38,527 nt of DNA from Olsenella uli (GCF_901212655.1 NZ_CAAKON010000020.1:1-38527), one strand, 5' to 3'. Counted from the first letter of the stretch, positions 1 to 7,889 are shown. Translations and numbers: made by a program. The notes: generated from the letters alone by a model not told the origin.

Positions 1-10
1 GTAAACAACG

Positions 11-199
11 TCATGGCACGCAACACCTAGGCCGTCTCCCTATCGCCTCGAGGGCGAGCATCTCCGCCTTCCTCAGCGCCTCCCCGGTCGCCTCCGGGGA
101 CGAGGGGTCCCGCATAAGGAGCTCGTCGGGGACGTAGCTGCCCCGCAGGTCAGATGGAATGCGCAAGAGCGATGACTGAAAGAATCGGCGCAGGCAGCT
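11..199 (-). pseudogene. Probable C-terminal remnant of an unidentified gene
   Basis: On the minus strand a frame is open from about 199 to a TGA at 11-13. Its central 35 codons have the strong G/C third-position bias of the real genes here and read as a plausible soluble protein with an acidic helical stretch (around LRKAEMLALEAI). No convincing start codon or ribosome-binding site precedes it, and a stop lies immediately upstream at 200-202. It therefore looks like the 3' end of a decayed or rearranged gene. I do not recognise the family. A short intact gene starting at an internal ATG is the alternative. Confidence 0.3.
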
Positions 200-506
200 T
201 CAAGCGCGACTTCAATCGCGCCTCAGCGTTGGCCAGCGACGCAACGCGAAGCTGCTAAAGGGATTGCCCGACGACCAGAACCCGTTGGAGCCCGTGAACC
301 GGATGTCCACGAGCTCTGATGGCCGCCGTCTGCCGCCTGCCACGTTTCCCCGCAACTTGTTGGTCACGCGGCGTTTTGGTGGCCGAACGGCAACGATGGG
401 GAGCCCCCGGTTACCTTTCGAATGACGCGGGTACACGATGGCATAGGAGAAAGGCTCGCCTGATACGGGCGGGCGCGAACGGGCCAATACGACGGAAGGA
501 CGCGAT
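200..506. other. Intergenic stretch before the hydrolase gene
   Basis: This holds no gene I can support. Short frames exist on both strands but lack consistent codon bias. It probably contains the promoter of the choloylglycine hydrolase gene, but no clear -35/-10 pair is visible. The only solid signal is GGAAGGA at 494-500, the ribosome-binding site of the next gene. Confidence 0.4.
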
Positions 507-1457
507 ATGTGCACGGGAATCAGGTTCAGCGATGATGAGGGCAACATGTATCTGGCGCGCAACCTCGATTGGAGCACGCGCTACGGCGAGCGCGTGGTGG
601 TGACTCCGAAGGGTTTCCCGCTCCCCTATTCCTTCCTCGCCGATGCGAAGGCGGAGCACGCCGTGATCGGCATGGCGGTGGCCCTCGACAACTATCCGCT
701 TTACTTCGATTGCGGAAACGACGCGGGATTGGGCGTTGCCGGCCTGAATTTCCCCGGATTCGCCGAATACTCCAAAGGCCCTGTTGACGGGAAGACGAAT
801 ATCGCCGCCTACGAGTTCCCCGTGTGGGTCGCGGCCAACTTCTCGACGGTTGACGAGGTGGAGGCGGCCCTCGCCGACGCGAACATCGTCGCGAAGCCGG
901 TAGACGACCGGCTCGGCGTGTCGATGCTGCACTGGATTGTCGGCGATGGTGCGCGCTCGATCGTCATCGAGCAGATGGCCGACGGACTGCATGTGATGGA
1001 CAACCCGGTCGATACGCTGGCGAACCAGCCCGAGTTCGCCTGGCATATGACAAACCTGCGCACCTATATCACCGCGACGGGCGATTTCCCCGCTGCTGCG
1101 AGGTGGGGCCGCGCCGAGCTTGCCCCCTTCGGTGCGGGCGCGGGCGCGCGAGGCATCCCGGGCGATTCCTACTCCCCTTCACGCTTCGCGAAAGCGGCAT
1201 TTTTGAACGCGAACTACCCGCAGAAGGCAACCGAGCGGGAAAACGTCCTGCGCGCGTTCCATACGCTTGGCAACGTGGCGATGGTCGAGGGCTCGGCAGC
1301 GATGGCCGACGGCGCCTTCGAGCGCACGCTGTACACGGGATGCTTCTCCGCGCGCACGAAGACGTACTACTACTCGACCGACGATGACCCCTCCATCAGA
1401 AGCGTCGCGCTCGCCGACTGCGACACGGGCGACGCGACTAAGCTCTTCGTGGCGTAA
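507..1457 (+). CDS. Choloylglycine hydrolase family protein (bile salt hydrolase / penicillin V acylase)
   Basis: This is an N-terminal nucleophile (Ntn) hydrolase of 316 aa, the usual family length. Family members cleave the amide bond of conjugated bile salts or of penicillin V and related N-acyl compounds. Met1 is followed by Cys2, which becomes the catalytic N-terminal nucleophile once Met is removed. The other family active-site residues are present: Arg18 and Asp21 in ARNLDW, Asn81 in LNFPG, Asn173 in NQPEF and Arg226 in PSRF. There is no signal peptide, so the enzyme should be cytoplasmic. The start is fixed by Cys2 and by GGAAGGA at 494-500. It is monocistronic with a terminator just downstream. 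Sequence alone does not separate bile salt hydrolase from penicillin acylase activity; bile salt hydrolase is favoured for a gut organism. Confidence 0.93.
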   Translation: MCTGIRFSDDEGNMYLARNLDWSTRYGERVVVTPKGFPLPYSFLADAKAEHAVIGMAVALDNYPLYFDCGNDAGLGVAGLNFPGFAEYSKGPVDGKTNIAAYEFPVWVAANFSTVDEVEAALADANIVAKPVDDRLGVSMLHWIVGDGARSIVIEQMADGLHVMDNPVDTLANQPEFAWHMTNLRTYITATGDFPAAARWGRAELAPFGAGAGARGIPGDSYSPSRFAKAAFLNANYPQKATERENVLRAFHTLGNVAMVEGSAAMADGAFERTLYTGCFSARTKTYYYSTDDDPSIRSVALADCDTGDATKLFVA

Positions 1458-1504
1458 AAATAGGGGGAGGTCGCAGCCCTGCAGCCCCCCGTTGTATCTA
1501 TAGA

Positions 1505-1540
1505 CGGAAGCCCCGGCCGTGTCGACGACCGGGGCTTCCG
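1505..1540 (+). terminator. Rho-independent terminator after the choloylglycine hydrolase gene
   Basis: A perfect 12-bp stem (1505-1516 with 1529-1540, CGGAAGCCCCGG and its complement) has a 12-nt loop. It lies about 50 bp past the stop codon. The trailing T tract (AGCTTTGGTT) is weak. Confidence 0.75.
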
Positions 1541-1664
1541 AGCTTTGGTTATATGGCGCTAGTCGCGCTTGCGGCGAGCGCGTCTCACGACGGCGGCGAC
1601 ACCGGCCCTCTGCAGATGCTTCATAGACTTCCCCGTCTCTAAGCGAGTTTTCGGCCAACTGCGC

Positions 1665-1687
1665 GTAACGCGGCACGACGTAACGCG
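1665..1687. repeat. Short direct repeat GTAACGCG x2
   Basis: GTAACGCG occurs at 1665-1672 and 1680-1687, 15 bp apart start to start. Function is unknown; the spacing would also fit a protein-binding site. Confidence 0.4.
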
Positions 1688-1697
1688 TTGGACGCTG

Positions 1698-1738
1698 AGT
1701 TAGCTACTTCAAACTCGCCTAGTATCGAAGGGCTAACT
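1698..1738. repeat. Inverted repeat in convergent spacer
   Basis: AGTTAGC (1698-1704) and GCTAACT (1732-1738) are perfect complements, extended inward by CTTC (1707-1710) and GAAG (1727-1730) across a small internal bulge. The loop is 16 nt. It could be part of a terminator for the minus-strand ClC operon or a binding site, but no clear T tract follows on either strand. Confidence 0.5.
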
Positions 1739-1860
1739 TATACATGTCAGGGCAGACGCCAGGCGCTGACGGGAGCATGCGCCGCTCGGGCACCTTTGCG
1801 AACCAGTCACAGCCATACATCGAGCCCGTTGTGCCTCAAGCGACTCTGACTCAACAGCCC

Positions 1861-3444
1861 TTAGCCGCTAAACGAGCCCCTGCACATGCCTCGGATACGT
1901 GATTCAGCGTGATCGCCAGAGCGTTCGTCGAGCAAGACGAGAATCTCGTCACCCGCCTCAAGCGTAGTGTCTCCGTGCGGAACGATGTCGGCACCAAACC
2001 TCGACACCGTCACGATCAGGGCACGCTCGGGCCACGAGACGTCTTTGATGCAAGAGCCACAGAGCTTGCTGCCAGCCTCGACCGTATAAGTGTGGAGCTG
2101 ACGGCCATCGGCACCCCATCGACCATGGGCCTCCTCGGCGGAGACTCCAAGAAGCTTGCCAAGAAGGTGCTCGTAATACGCATCCACACTGAGCAGGTTC
2201 GCCGTGACATACGCGAACACGGAGACGATGGAGAGCGACAGCAGCGCCTGAAGGCTTCCGGTGAGCTCAAAGGCTAGTACCACGGCCGTGACCGGCGCGC
2301 GAATGGCCCCCGCAAACATGCCGGCAATGCCCAAAACCATGAAGTTCACGACAAGCTCCGGCGCCACGCCAAGCAAGGACGTAAGGCAGATGCCCAACAA
2401 GGCCCCCACCAGCGCTCCCATGACGACGAGCGGGAACAGCGTTCCACCAGGTGCGCCAGACCCAAAGCAAATGCAGGTAAAGACATACTTGCCCACGAGC
2501 AAGGTAAGCAAGGTGAAGACCGGAAGCCCAGCCGGTTCCTCGAGAAGCTCGAGTATCGCGTCTCCGCCATCCATGAGCTGCGGCATCGCGAACGCTGCGA
2601 TGCCCGCAAGGGCAAAGGGGATCAGCAGCCTCAGATATGGTGCGTGCACACGCACCTTAGAGAGCACGTCCTGTGCAAAAAACATCCCCAAGTTATGAGC
2701 GGCGCCAACCAAACCCATAACAACGCCAAACGGAATAAGGAGGGCGTACACAGCGTGCGGGATAAACGCTGTGAGCTCGAACGCAACCGCTGGGCTCAAT
2801 CCGAGGATGCTCGAGGCAATGTAGTCCGAGGCAACGGCAGACGTCATGGCGGAGATGATGAGCGGCGCACTAAACGTCTTGTGGATCTCCTCGAGCGCAA
2901 ACATGACACCGGTGAGTGGCGCGTGGAACGCCGCCGCCATGCCGGCCCCGGCGCCACAGGTGACGAGAAGGCGCTCCTCTCCCCTTCCTCTTCCAAGAAG
3001 ACGGGACACGCCCTTGCCAACCATGCCGCCAAGCTGGACCGAAGGTCCCTCGCGACCCATGGACAGGCCGCCGAGTGCCGTAAGGGTACCTTCTATAAAC
3101 TTGGCCACGAGCACCTTGTGCCACTTCATGCTCTTGGCGCCCATGACCTCGGCGTCTACCTGTGGAATGCCAGACCCGGAGGTATCGGGCTCCCATTTCA
3201 CAAGAAAGCCGACAACAAGCGCCATGACGGCGAGCATGCAAAACCAGCCGGCGACCAACAGGGGGTCGCCGGCAGCGACGGACGTAAGATGACGAACGGT
3301 CCTCTCGGCCCAGGCGAGCGCCAACCTATAGAGAGCTATGACAAAGCCGCCGAAAAGGCCTACGAGCAGGCCCTCCCAGACTAGGCTCACCTGAAAGCGG
3401 TCCTCGGAGAGCCGCCTCTGTACGGGGTCGCGCCGGGGTCTCAC
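1861..3444 (-). CDS. ClC-family chloride transporter with C-terminal TrkA-C domain
   Basis: This is an integral membrane protein of 527 aa. The ClC hallmarks appear in order: GSGIP (residues 90-94), GREGP with gating Glu132, and GAPGGTLFP further on. FALEEI (Glu185/Glu186) matches the helix that carries the internal proton glutamate in E. coli ClC-ec1. Keeping both glutamates suggests a Cl-/H+ antiporter rather than a channel. After the membrane core a soluble tail of about 80 aa has TrkA-C (RCK_C) features (YTVEAGSKLCG, GDEILVLLDE), a ligand-sensing module in other transporters. The start is GTG, 3 nt after the apt stop codon, so the genes are probably translated together. Confidence 0.92.
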   Translation of the reverse strand: MRPRRDPVQRRLSEDRFQVSLVWEGLLVGLFGGFVIALYRLALAWAERTVRHLTSVAAGDPLLVAGWFCMLAVMALVVGFLVKWEPDTSGSGIPQVDAEVMGAKSMKWHKVLVAKFIEGTLTALGGLSMGREGPSVQLGGMVGKGVSRLLGRGRGEERLLVTCGAGAGMAAAFHAPLTGVMFALEEIHKTFSAPLIISAMTSAVASDYIASSILGLSPAVAFELTAFIPHAVYALLIPFGVVMGLVGAAHNLGMFFAQDVLSKVRVHAPYLRLLIPFALAGIAAFAMPQLMDGGDAILELLEEPAGLPVFTLLTLLVGKYVFTCICFGSGAPGGTLFPLVVMGALVGALLGICLTSLLGVAPELVVNFMVLGIAGMFAGAIRAPVTAVVLAFELTGSLQALLSLSIVSVFAYVTANLLSVDAYYEHLLGKLLGVSAEEAHGRWGADGRQLHTYTVEAGSKLCGSCIKDVSWPERALIVTVSRFGADIVPHGDTTLEAGDEILVLLDERSGDHAESRIRGMCRGSFSG

Positions 3445-3447
3445 GGC

Positions 3448-3996
3448 CTAGCGAACCTTAATGAGCGAGAAGATCTCCTGATCGAAGTCTTTCGCGATAG
3501 CCTCGCGCGGCTTCAGGAAGGAGAGCTCGAGAATGAAGGCGAAGCCCATGATCTGGGCTCCCGCCTGCTGGGCGAGCTTTGCCGTGGCCACCGTGGTGCC
3601 ACCCGTGGCGACGAGGTCGTCAACAACGAGCACCTTATCGGTGGGATTCAGAGCATCCTTGTGAATCTGCAGCTCATCGGTGCCGTACTCGAGCGCATAG
3701 CGCTGCGAGTACACCTCGCGTGGGAGCTTGCCGGGCTTACGGGCGGGAACGAAGCCAGCCCCCAGCCTGTACGCCACAGGCGCCCCGATGAGGAATCCGC
3801 GGGCCTCCGACCCAATAACCTTGTTGATGCCCTGGCCAAGGAAGTGATCTGCGATTGCATCGACACAGCCGGCAAGGCCCTGCTCATCGGAGATGAGCGG
3901 CGTGATGTCCTTGAACACGACACCGGGCTCGGGATAGTCGGGAATGTCGACAACGAGATGCTCGTATGGGAACCCGTAATCCTGATCTTCTGCCAT
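3448..3996 (-). CDS. apt: Adenine phosphoribosyltransferase
   Basis: This enzyme converts adenine and PRPP to AMP in purine salvage, in the cytoplasm. The protein is 182 aa, close to the family norm. The N-terminus has the typical DYPEPGVVFKDITPL segment (residues 20-34), and the PRPP-binding motif VLVVDDLVATGGTT spans about 122-135. The ATG start is supported by GGGGAGAG just upstream. It lies between the MerR regulator gene (44 bp upstream) and the ClC gene (3 bp downstream) on the same strand, so it may be transcribed with them. Confidence 0.97.
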   Translation of the reverse strand: MAEDQDYGFPYEHLVVDIPDYPEPGVVFKDITPLISDEQGLAGCVDAIADHFLGQGINKVIGSEARGFLIGAPVAYRLGAGFVPARKPGKLPREVYSQRYALEYGTDELQIHKDALNPTDKVLVVDDLVATGGTTVATAKLAQQAGAQIMGFAFILELSFLKPREAIAKDFDQEIFSLIKVR

Positions 3997-4040
3997 GACA
4001 CTCTCCCCTTCCCTGCGACCGCAGTCGCAGACCCTCGTGC

Positions 4041-4781
4041 CTATTGCCGCTTCTCAGCCAGCGCGCCCTTGAGTGACTTGCGGATGAGCGATCCCCTCAC
4101 GACGTTCGTCAGGGAAAGAACGCGGTCAAACGCCTGATCCGTACGAAGACTCCTGTCCCGCTCCGTCTCGCCCTGCAGGCGAGGCAGCGAGACGAGGGCC
4201 TGCTCGAACATAATCGACTCCCTGTTAGCAGCAGCTACGTACTGCCGTAGGTTCTTGGGCTCAATGCCAAAGCGCCTCAGCTCTTCGCAGGCTCGTATAA
4301 GCCTCAGGTCACGTCCGTCAACTAGGTCGCGGCCATGGGGCGACCTCACGAGAGAGATGATGCCGCACTCGGACAGCCTCCGCACGAAGGAGATGGGAAT
4401 CCCAGCCACCTCCGGCATGCGCTCGATGGGATGGAGCTCTCGCTCCGCCGCGGCATCTACCCTCAACGCGCCATCATAGCCACTCTGCTCTTCCCGGGCA
4501 TCGCTCTCGCCGTAAGGGTCTGGCTCCTCCTGCATCGTCTTGCCGTCAAGCTCGTCCTTGATGACGGAAAGCGGAAGAAAGCGGCTCTTTTGCAGGTAGA
4601 GAATCGTCTCGAGGCGCTGCACGTCTCGAGACGAATAGAGGCGATAGCCTCCAGGAGTCCTCGAGGGATTCAGGAGGCCTTCATCCTCGAGATACCGAAC
4701 CTTCGAGACGGAGAGATCTGGATATTGAGGCTGAAGCCGTTTGACGACCTTGCCGATGGTGAGATAGCCGGCGTCGGCCAT
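4041..4781 (-). CDS. ftsR: MerR-family regulator, FtsR / Rv1828 type
   Basis: This is a 246-aa DNA-binding regulator. Residues about 6-75 form a MerR winged helix-turn-helix (YLTIGKVVKRL, VRYLEDEGLL, GGYRLYSSRDVQRL). The C-terminal half is longer than in metal-sensing MerR proteins and carries a second MerR-like segment (SFVRRLSECGIISLVRSP). This two-part layout, and the position directly downstream of an FHA gene, match the actinobacterial GarA-Rv1828 locus; the Corynebacterium homologue FtsR activates ftsZ. The stop of the FHA gene lies 10 bp upstream of this start. Regulation of cell division is inferred from the family. Confidence 0.8.
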   Translation of the reverse strand: MADAGYLTIGKVVKRLQPQYPDLSVSKVRYLEDEGLLNPSRTPGGYRLYSSRDVQRLETILYLQKSRFLPLSVIKDELDGKTMQEEPDPYGESDAREEQSGYDGALRVDAAAERELHPIERMPEVAGIPISFVRRLSECGIISLVRSPHGRDLVDGRDLRLIRACEELRRFGIEPKNLRQYVAAANRESIMFEQALVSLPRLQGETERDRSLRTDQAFDRVLSLTNVVRGSLIRKSLKGALAEKRQ

Positions 4782-4790
4782 GGAAGCCCG

Positions 4791-5231
4791 CTACTCGCCC
4801 GTGGCAATCTTGGTGGTGTTGCGCGTAACGTGGAACACCATGCGGAACGTGCCAATCTGAATCGTGGAGCCATCCTGAAGCGTGGCGTTGTTCACGATGG
4901 CGCCATCGACCCACGTGCCATTGAGCGACCCGAGATCCTCGATGGTTGCGAGGCGACCCTGGAGACGGAGCACGGCATGATGACGCGATACCGTCATGTC
5001 ATTGAGGAAGACGCCGCTCGCAGGATCGCGCCCTATAGTGACCTCCGGCGTGTCAAGGACGAGGGTGGAGCCCGTCTGCGGACCCTTGAGGATGGTCAGC
5101 GTGGGGTTCTCGGGACGAACGCCGCCCATGAGGTCGGGAACGGTGGCGTCAGTCGAGGGCATGCAAAAGATGGCCGTGGCATCGGATGTCGGAGCCTTAG
5201 AGCCCATGTTGTTCGCGTTCTGATCCTGCAT
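4791..5231 (-). CDS. garA: FHA-domain protein, GarA/OdhI-like
   Basis: A 146-aa cytoplasmic protein with a C-terminal forkhead-associated (phosphothreonine-binding) domain at about 70-130. The motifs are VTIGRDP, VSRHHA and LGSLNGT. The N-terminal tail carries DATAIF (Thr19), resembling the ETTSVF phosphorylation site of GarA/OdhI, and a second similar DATVPD. In mycobacteria and corynebacteria the phosphorylated tail folds back onto the FHA domain and controls 2-oxoglutarate/glutamate metabolism. The start is the ATG at 5229-5231, 6 nt after a GGGGGGA ribosome-binding site; a longer frame upstream overlaps a likely promoter and is rejected. Function is inferred by homology and context. Confidence 0.8.
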   Translation of the reverse strand: MQDQNANNMGSKAPTSDATAIFCMPSTDATVPDLMGGVRPENPTLTILKGPQTGSTLVLDTPEVTIGRDPASGVFLNDMTVSRHHAVLRLQGRLATIEDLGSLNGTWVDGAIVNNATLQDGSTIQIGTFRMVFHVTRNTTKIATGE

Positions 5232-5265
5232 AGGTAAATCCCCCCAAGCGGTTAGTGACTTGTTC

Positions 5266-5271
5266 ATTGTA
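5266..5271 (-). promoter_or_regulatory. Possible -10 element for the garA operon
   Basis: TACAAT on the minus strand, 34 bp upstream of the FHA start codon. No good -35 is visible at the expected spacing, so this is tentative. Confidence 0.35.
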
Positions 5272-5346
5272 CCCATTGGCAGCGAGGTTGGCTCCCTGAG
5301 CGCCGCGAGGAGCCGAGTTGCCGGCACGAGTGGCCAGAGGCCCCTC

Positions 5347-5721
5347 CTACCTGCAGGCTATTGCCTCTATCTGAACGTGTGCCCCCTCGGGGAGGGCCAC
5401 CACCCCCACGCAGGTCCGTGCGGGAACGGGCTTGTGGAATCGCTCGCCATACACCTCGTCCATGGCCTCGAACTCGTCGAGGTTTGTGAGGTACACCGTC
5501 GTCTTGGTAATGTCTGAGAGCGAAAGCTCAAGCTCTGAGAGGACAGCCTCGACGTTGCGAATGCACCGGGCCGTCTGCTGTCCAATGCCGCCGGGAACCC
5601 GTTCCCCCGTCTCGGGGTCCACGGGCAGCTGGGCAGAGACGAAGACGAAGCGGGCGGCGGTAGTTCCCTGCGAGGAGGCGCCAAGGGGCTTAGGCGCAGC
5701 ATCGGTTGTAATCGAGTACAT
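5347..5721 (-). CDS. ridA: RidA family protein (enamine/imine deaminase)
   Basis: A 124-aa single-domain Rid/YjgF protein. RidA enzymes hydrolyse reactive enamine/imine intermediates from PLP enzymes such as threonine dehydratase. The catalytic-site Arg102 (PARTCV) and Glu119 (QIEAIA) of the active RidA subgroup are present. The start is ATG at 5719-5721, preceded by a strong GGAGG; the 7 extra codons upstream are excluded. It follows the carboxypeptidase gene by 10 bp, so the two are probably co-transcribed although their functions are unrelated. Confidence 0.93.
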   Translation of the reverse strand: MYSITTDAAPKPLGASSQGTTAARFVFVSAQLPVDPETGERVPGGIGQQTARCIRNVEAVLSELELSLSDITKTTVYLTNLDEFEAMDEVYGERFHKPVPARTCVGVVALPEGAHVQIEAIACR

Positions 5722-5731
5722 GGTGAACCTC

Positions 5732-6937
5732 CTATGCGGCACGTCCGGCGTCGATGCCCAGGCTGCCGAGCTGGTCCGAGAGCCCGAAGCCCGTCCTGGT
5801 CCAGACGAGGCGCTCGCGTGCCGAGTAGCTTATGGTGCCCACGGTCCTGCCGTCTTGGACCCATTCGCAGACCCCAAGGGTCTCCGAGGGCTCGACGAGC
5901 GTTCCGCGCGACAGCATCGTCCTCTGATACGTGGTGGCGCCGCCACCCGGCCAAACGAGGCCATAGGTCGTGGCGTCCGCGGAGACCACGCAAGAGAGGC
6001 CGAAGTGGTACGCATAGGGCTCAATCGCCACGGGCCGGTAGCTGCCCGCGAGCTCATGGCGCCCATAGGCGTCAAAGGCCCAGTCAAGCATGGACGCCGT
6101 GTCGTCAAAGCGCCCCTGCTTCGTCGTGCAGCCAAGCACGCAGGTGTAGAGCGTCGTTCCGTCACGACGGGCAGCACCGAGGAAGCTCGTGACGGCGTCT
6201 CCGGCACCGGTCTTGATGCCAAGCATGCCCCTGTAGGTGTAGAGCAGGCTGTCACTGGTCTCGAAGGTCACCTGAACGCCGCCGACAGGAGCCGTGACGG
6301 ACTTCAAACGGACGGTGTCGGCGATAAAGGGGTGCTTCGTCATCGCGTAGCGCGCGAGCTTCGTCAGGTCGGACACGCTCGAGTGGTGTCCCTCGGCATC
6401 GAGGCCGTGCGGGTTCTCGAAGTGGGTGTGCGTGAGGCCGAGCTCCGCGGCCTTGTCGTTCATCATCTGAACAAAGGCCGCCTCGGAGCCGCCGACCGCA
6501 ACGGCCACCTCGGAGGCGGCGTCGTTGGCGGAGAGCACGAGCATGACACGCATGAGGTCCCTGAGCGTCGACGTCATGCCCTCGTGATACCCGGCAACGA
6601 CGGCATTCTCCGCCAGCGTGACATCATGAAGCTGGTAGGTGGCATCGAGGGGGGCGCCGCTCTCGAGCGCAACGACGGCCGTCATGATCTTCGTGATGGA
6701 AGCCATATTGATCTCGGCGTCGGGATTCTTGCTAAAGAGCACGTTTCCCTCAGAGTCCACGACCATGGCGGCCTGGGCCTCCGCAAGCTTGGGCTCGCCG
6801 AGGTCCTCGGCCATAGCGGAACTCGATGCCCCAAACCAAGCCAAAACGAATGCGATCAGCGCACACGCAAGCGCCACCATGGGTCTCGCGGCCCATCGCG
6901 AGCTACCCGCACGGAGCCCGCAGCACCTAGTGCTCAT
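5732..6937 (-). CDS. D-alanyl-D-alanine carboxypeptidase (peptidase family S11)
   Basis: A 401-aa secreted penicillin-binding protein that removes the terminal D-Ala from peptidoglycan stem peptides. Residues about 20-43 form a signal peptide (hydrophobic core then SAMA/E). The three active-site motifs are intact: SITK (Ser80-Lys83), SAN (136-138) and KTG (242-244). The C-terminal about 120 aa are less conserved. The ATG overlaps the 3' end of the phosphatidyltransferase gene by 11 nt, suggesting coupled translation. A longer in-frame reading upstream runs antisense-like through that gene and is rejected. It is DacF/DacA-like; which paralogue cannot be decided. Confidence 0.93.
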   Translation of the reverse strand: MSTRCCGLRAGSSRWAARPMVALACALIAFVLAWFGASSSAMAEDLGEPKLAEAQAAMVVDSEGNVLFSKNPDAEINMASITKIMTAVVALESGAPLDATYQLHDVTLAENAVVAGYHEGMTSTLRDLMRVMLVLSANDAASEVAVAVGGSEAAFVQMMNDKAAELGLTHTHFENPHGLDAEGHHSSVSDLTKLARYAMTKHPFIADTVRLKSVTAPVGGVQVTFETSDSLLYTYRGMLGIKTGAGDAVTSFLGAARRDGTTLYTCVLGCTTKQGRFDDTASMLDWAFDAYGRHELAGSYRPVAIEPYAYHFGLSCVVSADATTYGLVWPGGGATTYQRTMLSRGTLVEPSETLGVCEWVQDGRTVGTISYSARERLVWTRTGFGLSDQLGSLGIDAGRAA

Positions 6938-7676
6938 GGGTGGCCACTCCCCGCGCGCGACACGTGCGAACGATGGAGACGCCCTCGATGGTGTACACAA
7001 CGGCCGTGACGAGCGATAAGACGCAGCCAGCGTATACGAAGATAAGGCCAATGGGGCCACCCACCCCGTTAAGTCCAGGAAGCCATGAGGCATTCGTCAC
7101 ACCCAGGCCTTCGATGACGGGAAGGCCAAGCAGAAGGTCGCAGAAGCCGAACATGAGAAGCGCCGTCGTAATCTTGCCAACGTAGACGACGTCGATAGGA
7201 CGCTCGCGGTACCGGCGGACATACATGCCACCGCACGCCAGGTAGCAGTCGCGGCCGATGACGAGAAAGGCCACCCAGCCGGGAAGCTCCCCGGTCACCA
7301 CAAGGCCCAGGACGCCAGTGAAGAGCAGCGCGCGATCGCAGATGGGGTCAAGCAGCTTGCCAAACCAGCTGACGGTCTGGGTCCTTCGGGCGATCTGCCC
7401 GTCCATCCAATCCGTGCAGGCGGCGAGCGCATAGATGGAAATGGCAAGCGCGCGGTTGACGCGCATCACGAACAGGACGAGGAAGACGATGGTGAGCACG
7501 AGCCTCGTCACCGTGATGACGTTGGCGACGGTCAAAATCTTGTTCGAAGGGTTGTCCGGGCTGCCGAGCGGAGCGTCGACGTCGGGCTCAAAGCCCTGCC
7601 TCACCTTTTTCTCAAGCCAGGGATGCACGGAAGAATCCACCTCTCGAAGCGCAAAGGCCCCACGCGGGAGCGTCAT
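6927..7676 (-). CDS. pgsA: CDP-alcohol phosphatidyltransferase (PgsA-like)
   Basis: An integral membrane enzyme of phospholipid synthesis, most likely making phosphatidylglycerophosphate from CDP-diacylglycerol and glycerol-3-phosphate. The signature D-x2-DG-x2-AR-x8-G-x3-D-x3-D is perfect (DWMDGQIAR then GKLLDPICD, about residues 89-114). Five or six hydrophobic segments surround it. At 249 aa it is slightly longer than PgsA because of a soluble N-terminal tail of about 45 aa. An upstream GTG at 7683-7685 is an alternative start; neither has a good ribosome-binding site. Another CDP-alcohol transferase substrate cannot be excluded. It is the first gene of the operon with the carboxypeptidase and RidA. 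Confidence 0.85.
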   Translation of the reverse strand: MTLPRGAFALREVDSSVHPWLEKKVRQGFEPDVDAPLGSPDNPSNKILTVANVITVTRLVLTIVFLVLFVMRVNRALAISIYALAACTDWMDGQIARRTQTVSWFGKLLDPICDRALLFTGVLGLVVTGELPGWVAFLVIGRDCYLACGGMYVRRYRERPIDVVYVGKITTALLMFGFCDLLLGLPVIEGLGVTNASWLPGLNGVGGPIGLIFVYAGCVLSLVTAVVYTIEGVSIVRTCRARGVATHEH

Positions 7677-7707
7677 GGTCGTCACGGGGCCATACGAGCC
7701 GGCCCTC

Positions 7708-7729
7708 GCGGCCGATACCCGTCGGCCGC
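7708..7729 (-). other. Hairpin in the pgsA 5' leader
   Basis: GCGGCCGA (7708-7715) and TCGGCCGC (7722-7729) form a perfect 8-bp stem with a 6-nt loop, about 30 nt upstream of the pgsA start. It lies where a leader structure could affect translation initiation of a gene lacking an obvious ribosome-binding site. A regulatory role is inference. Confidence 0.45.
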
Positions 7730-7850
7730 ATCAGTCTTTCGGATGATACCCCAAGCAGCACGGCCAAACCGGATTTCACGAGAGGTCTTGAATTGAAGGG
7801 CCCTCATTAGGCACCTTTACGACACCTTGTAACACACAGCATTTATAATG

Positions 7851-7879
7851 AAAAAACCCAGAGGGTATTACCCTCTGGG
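7851..7879 (-). terminator. Rho-independent terminator of tRNA-Pro
   Basis: CCCAGAGGG (7857-7865) and CCCTCTGGG (7871-7879) form a perfect 9-bp stem with a 5-nt loop. On the minus strand it is followed by six T residues (7851-7856). It is 10 nt downstream of the tRNA-Pro CCA end. Confidence 0.93.
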
Positions 7880-7889
7880 CTGCAATTTC

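Larger units (their letters stand above)
1541..1860. other. Convergent intergenic spacer without a gene
   Basis: This lies between the plus-strand hydrolase gene and the 3' end of the minus-strand ClC gene. A 21-codon minus frame (1559-1624) ending RRARRKRD is too short to support. Visible structures are a direct repeat of GTAACGCG at 1665 and 1680 and an inverted repeat at 1698-1738. Base composition is less GC-rich than the genes around it. Confidence 0.5.

Noticed and set aside
1559..1624. A 21-codon minus frame ending RRARRKRD
   Set aside because: Too short, weak ribosome-binding site, and nothing to compare with.
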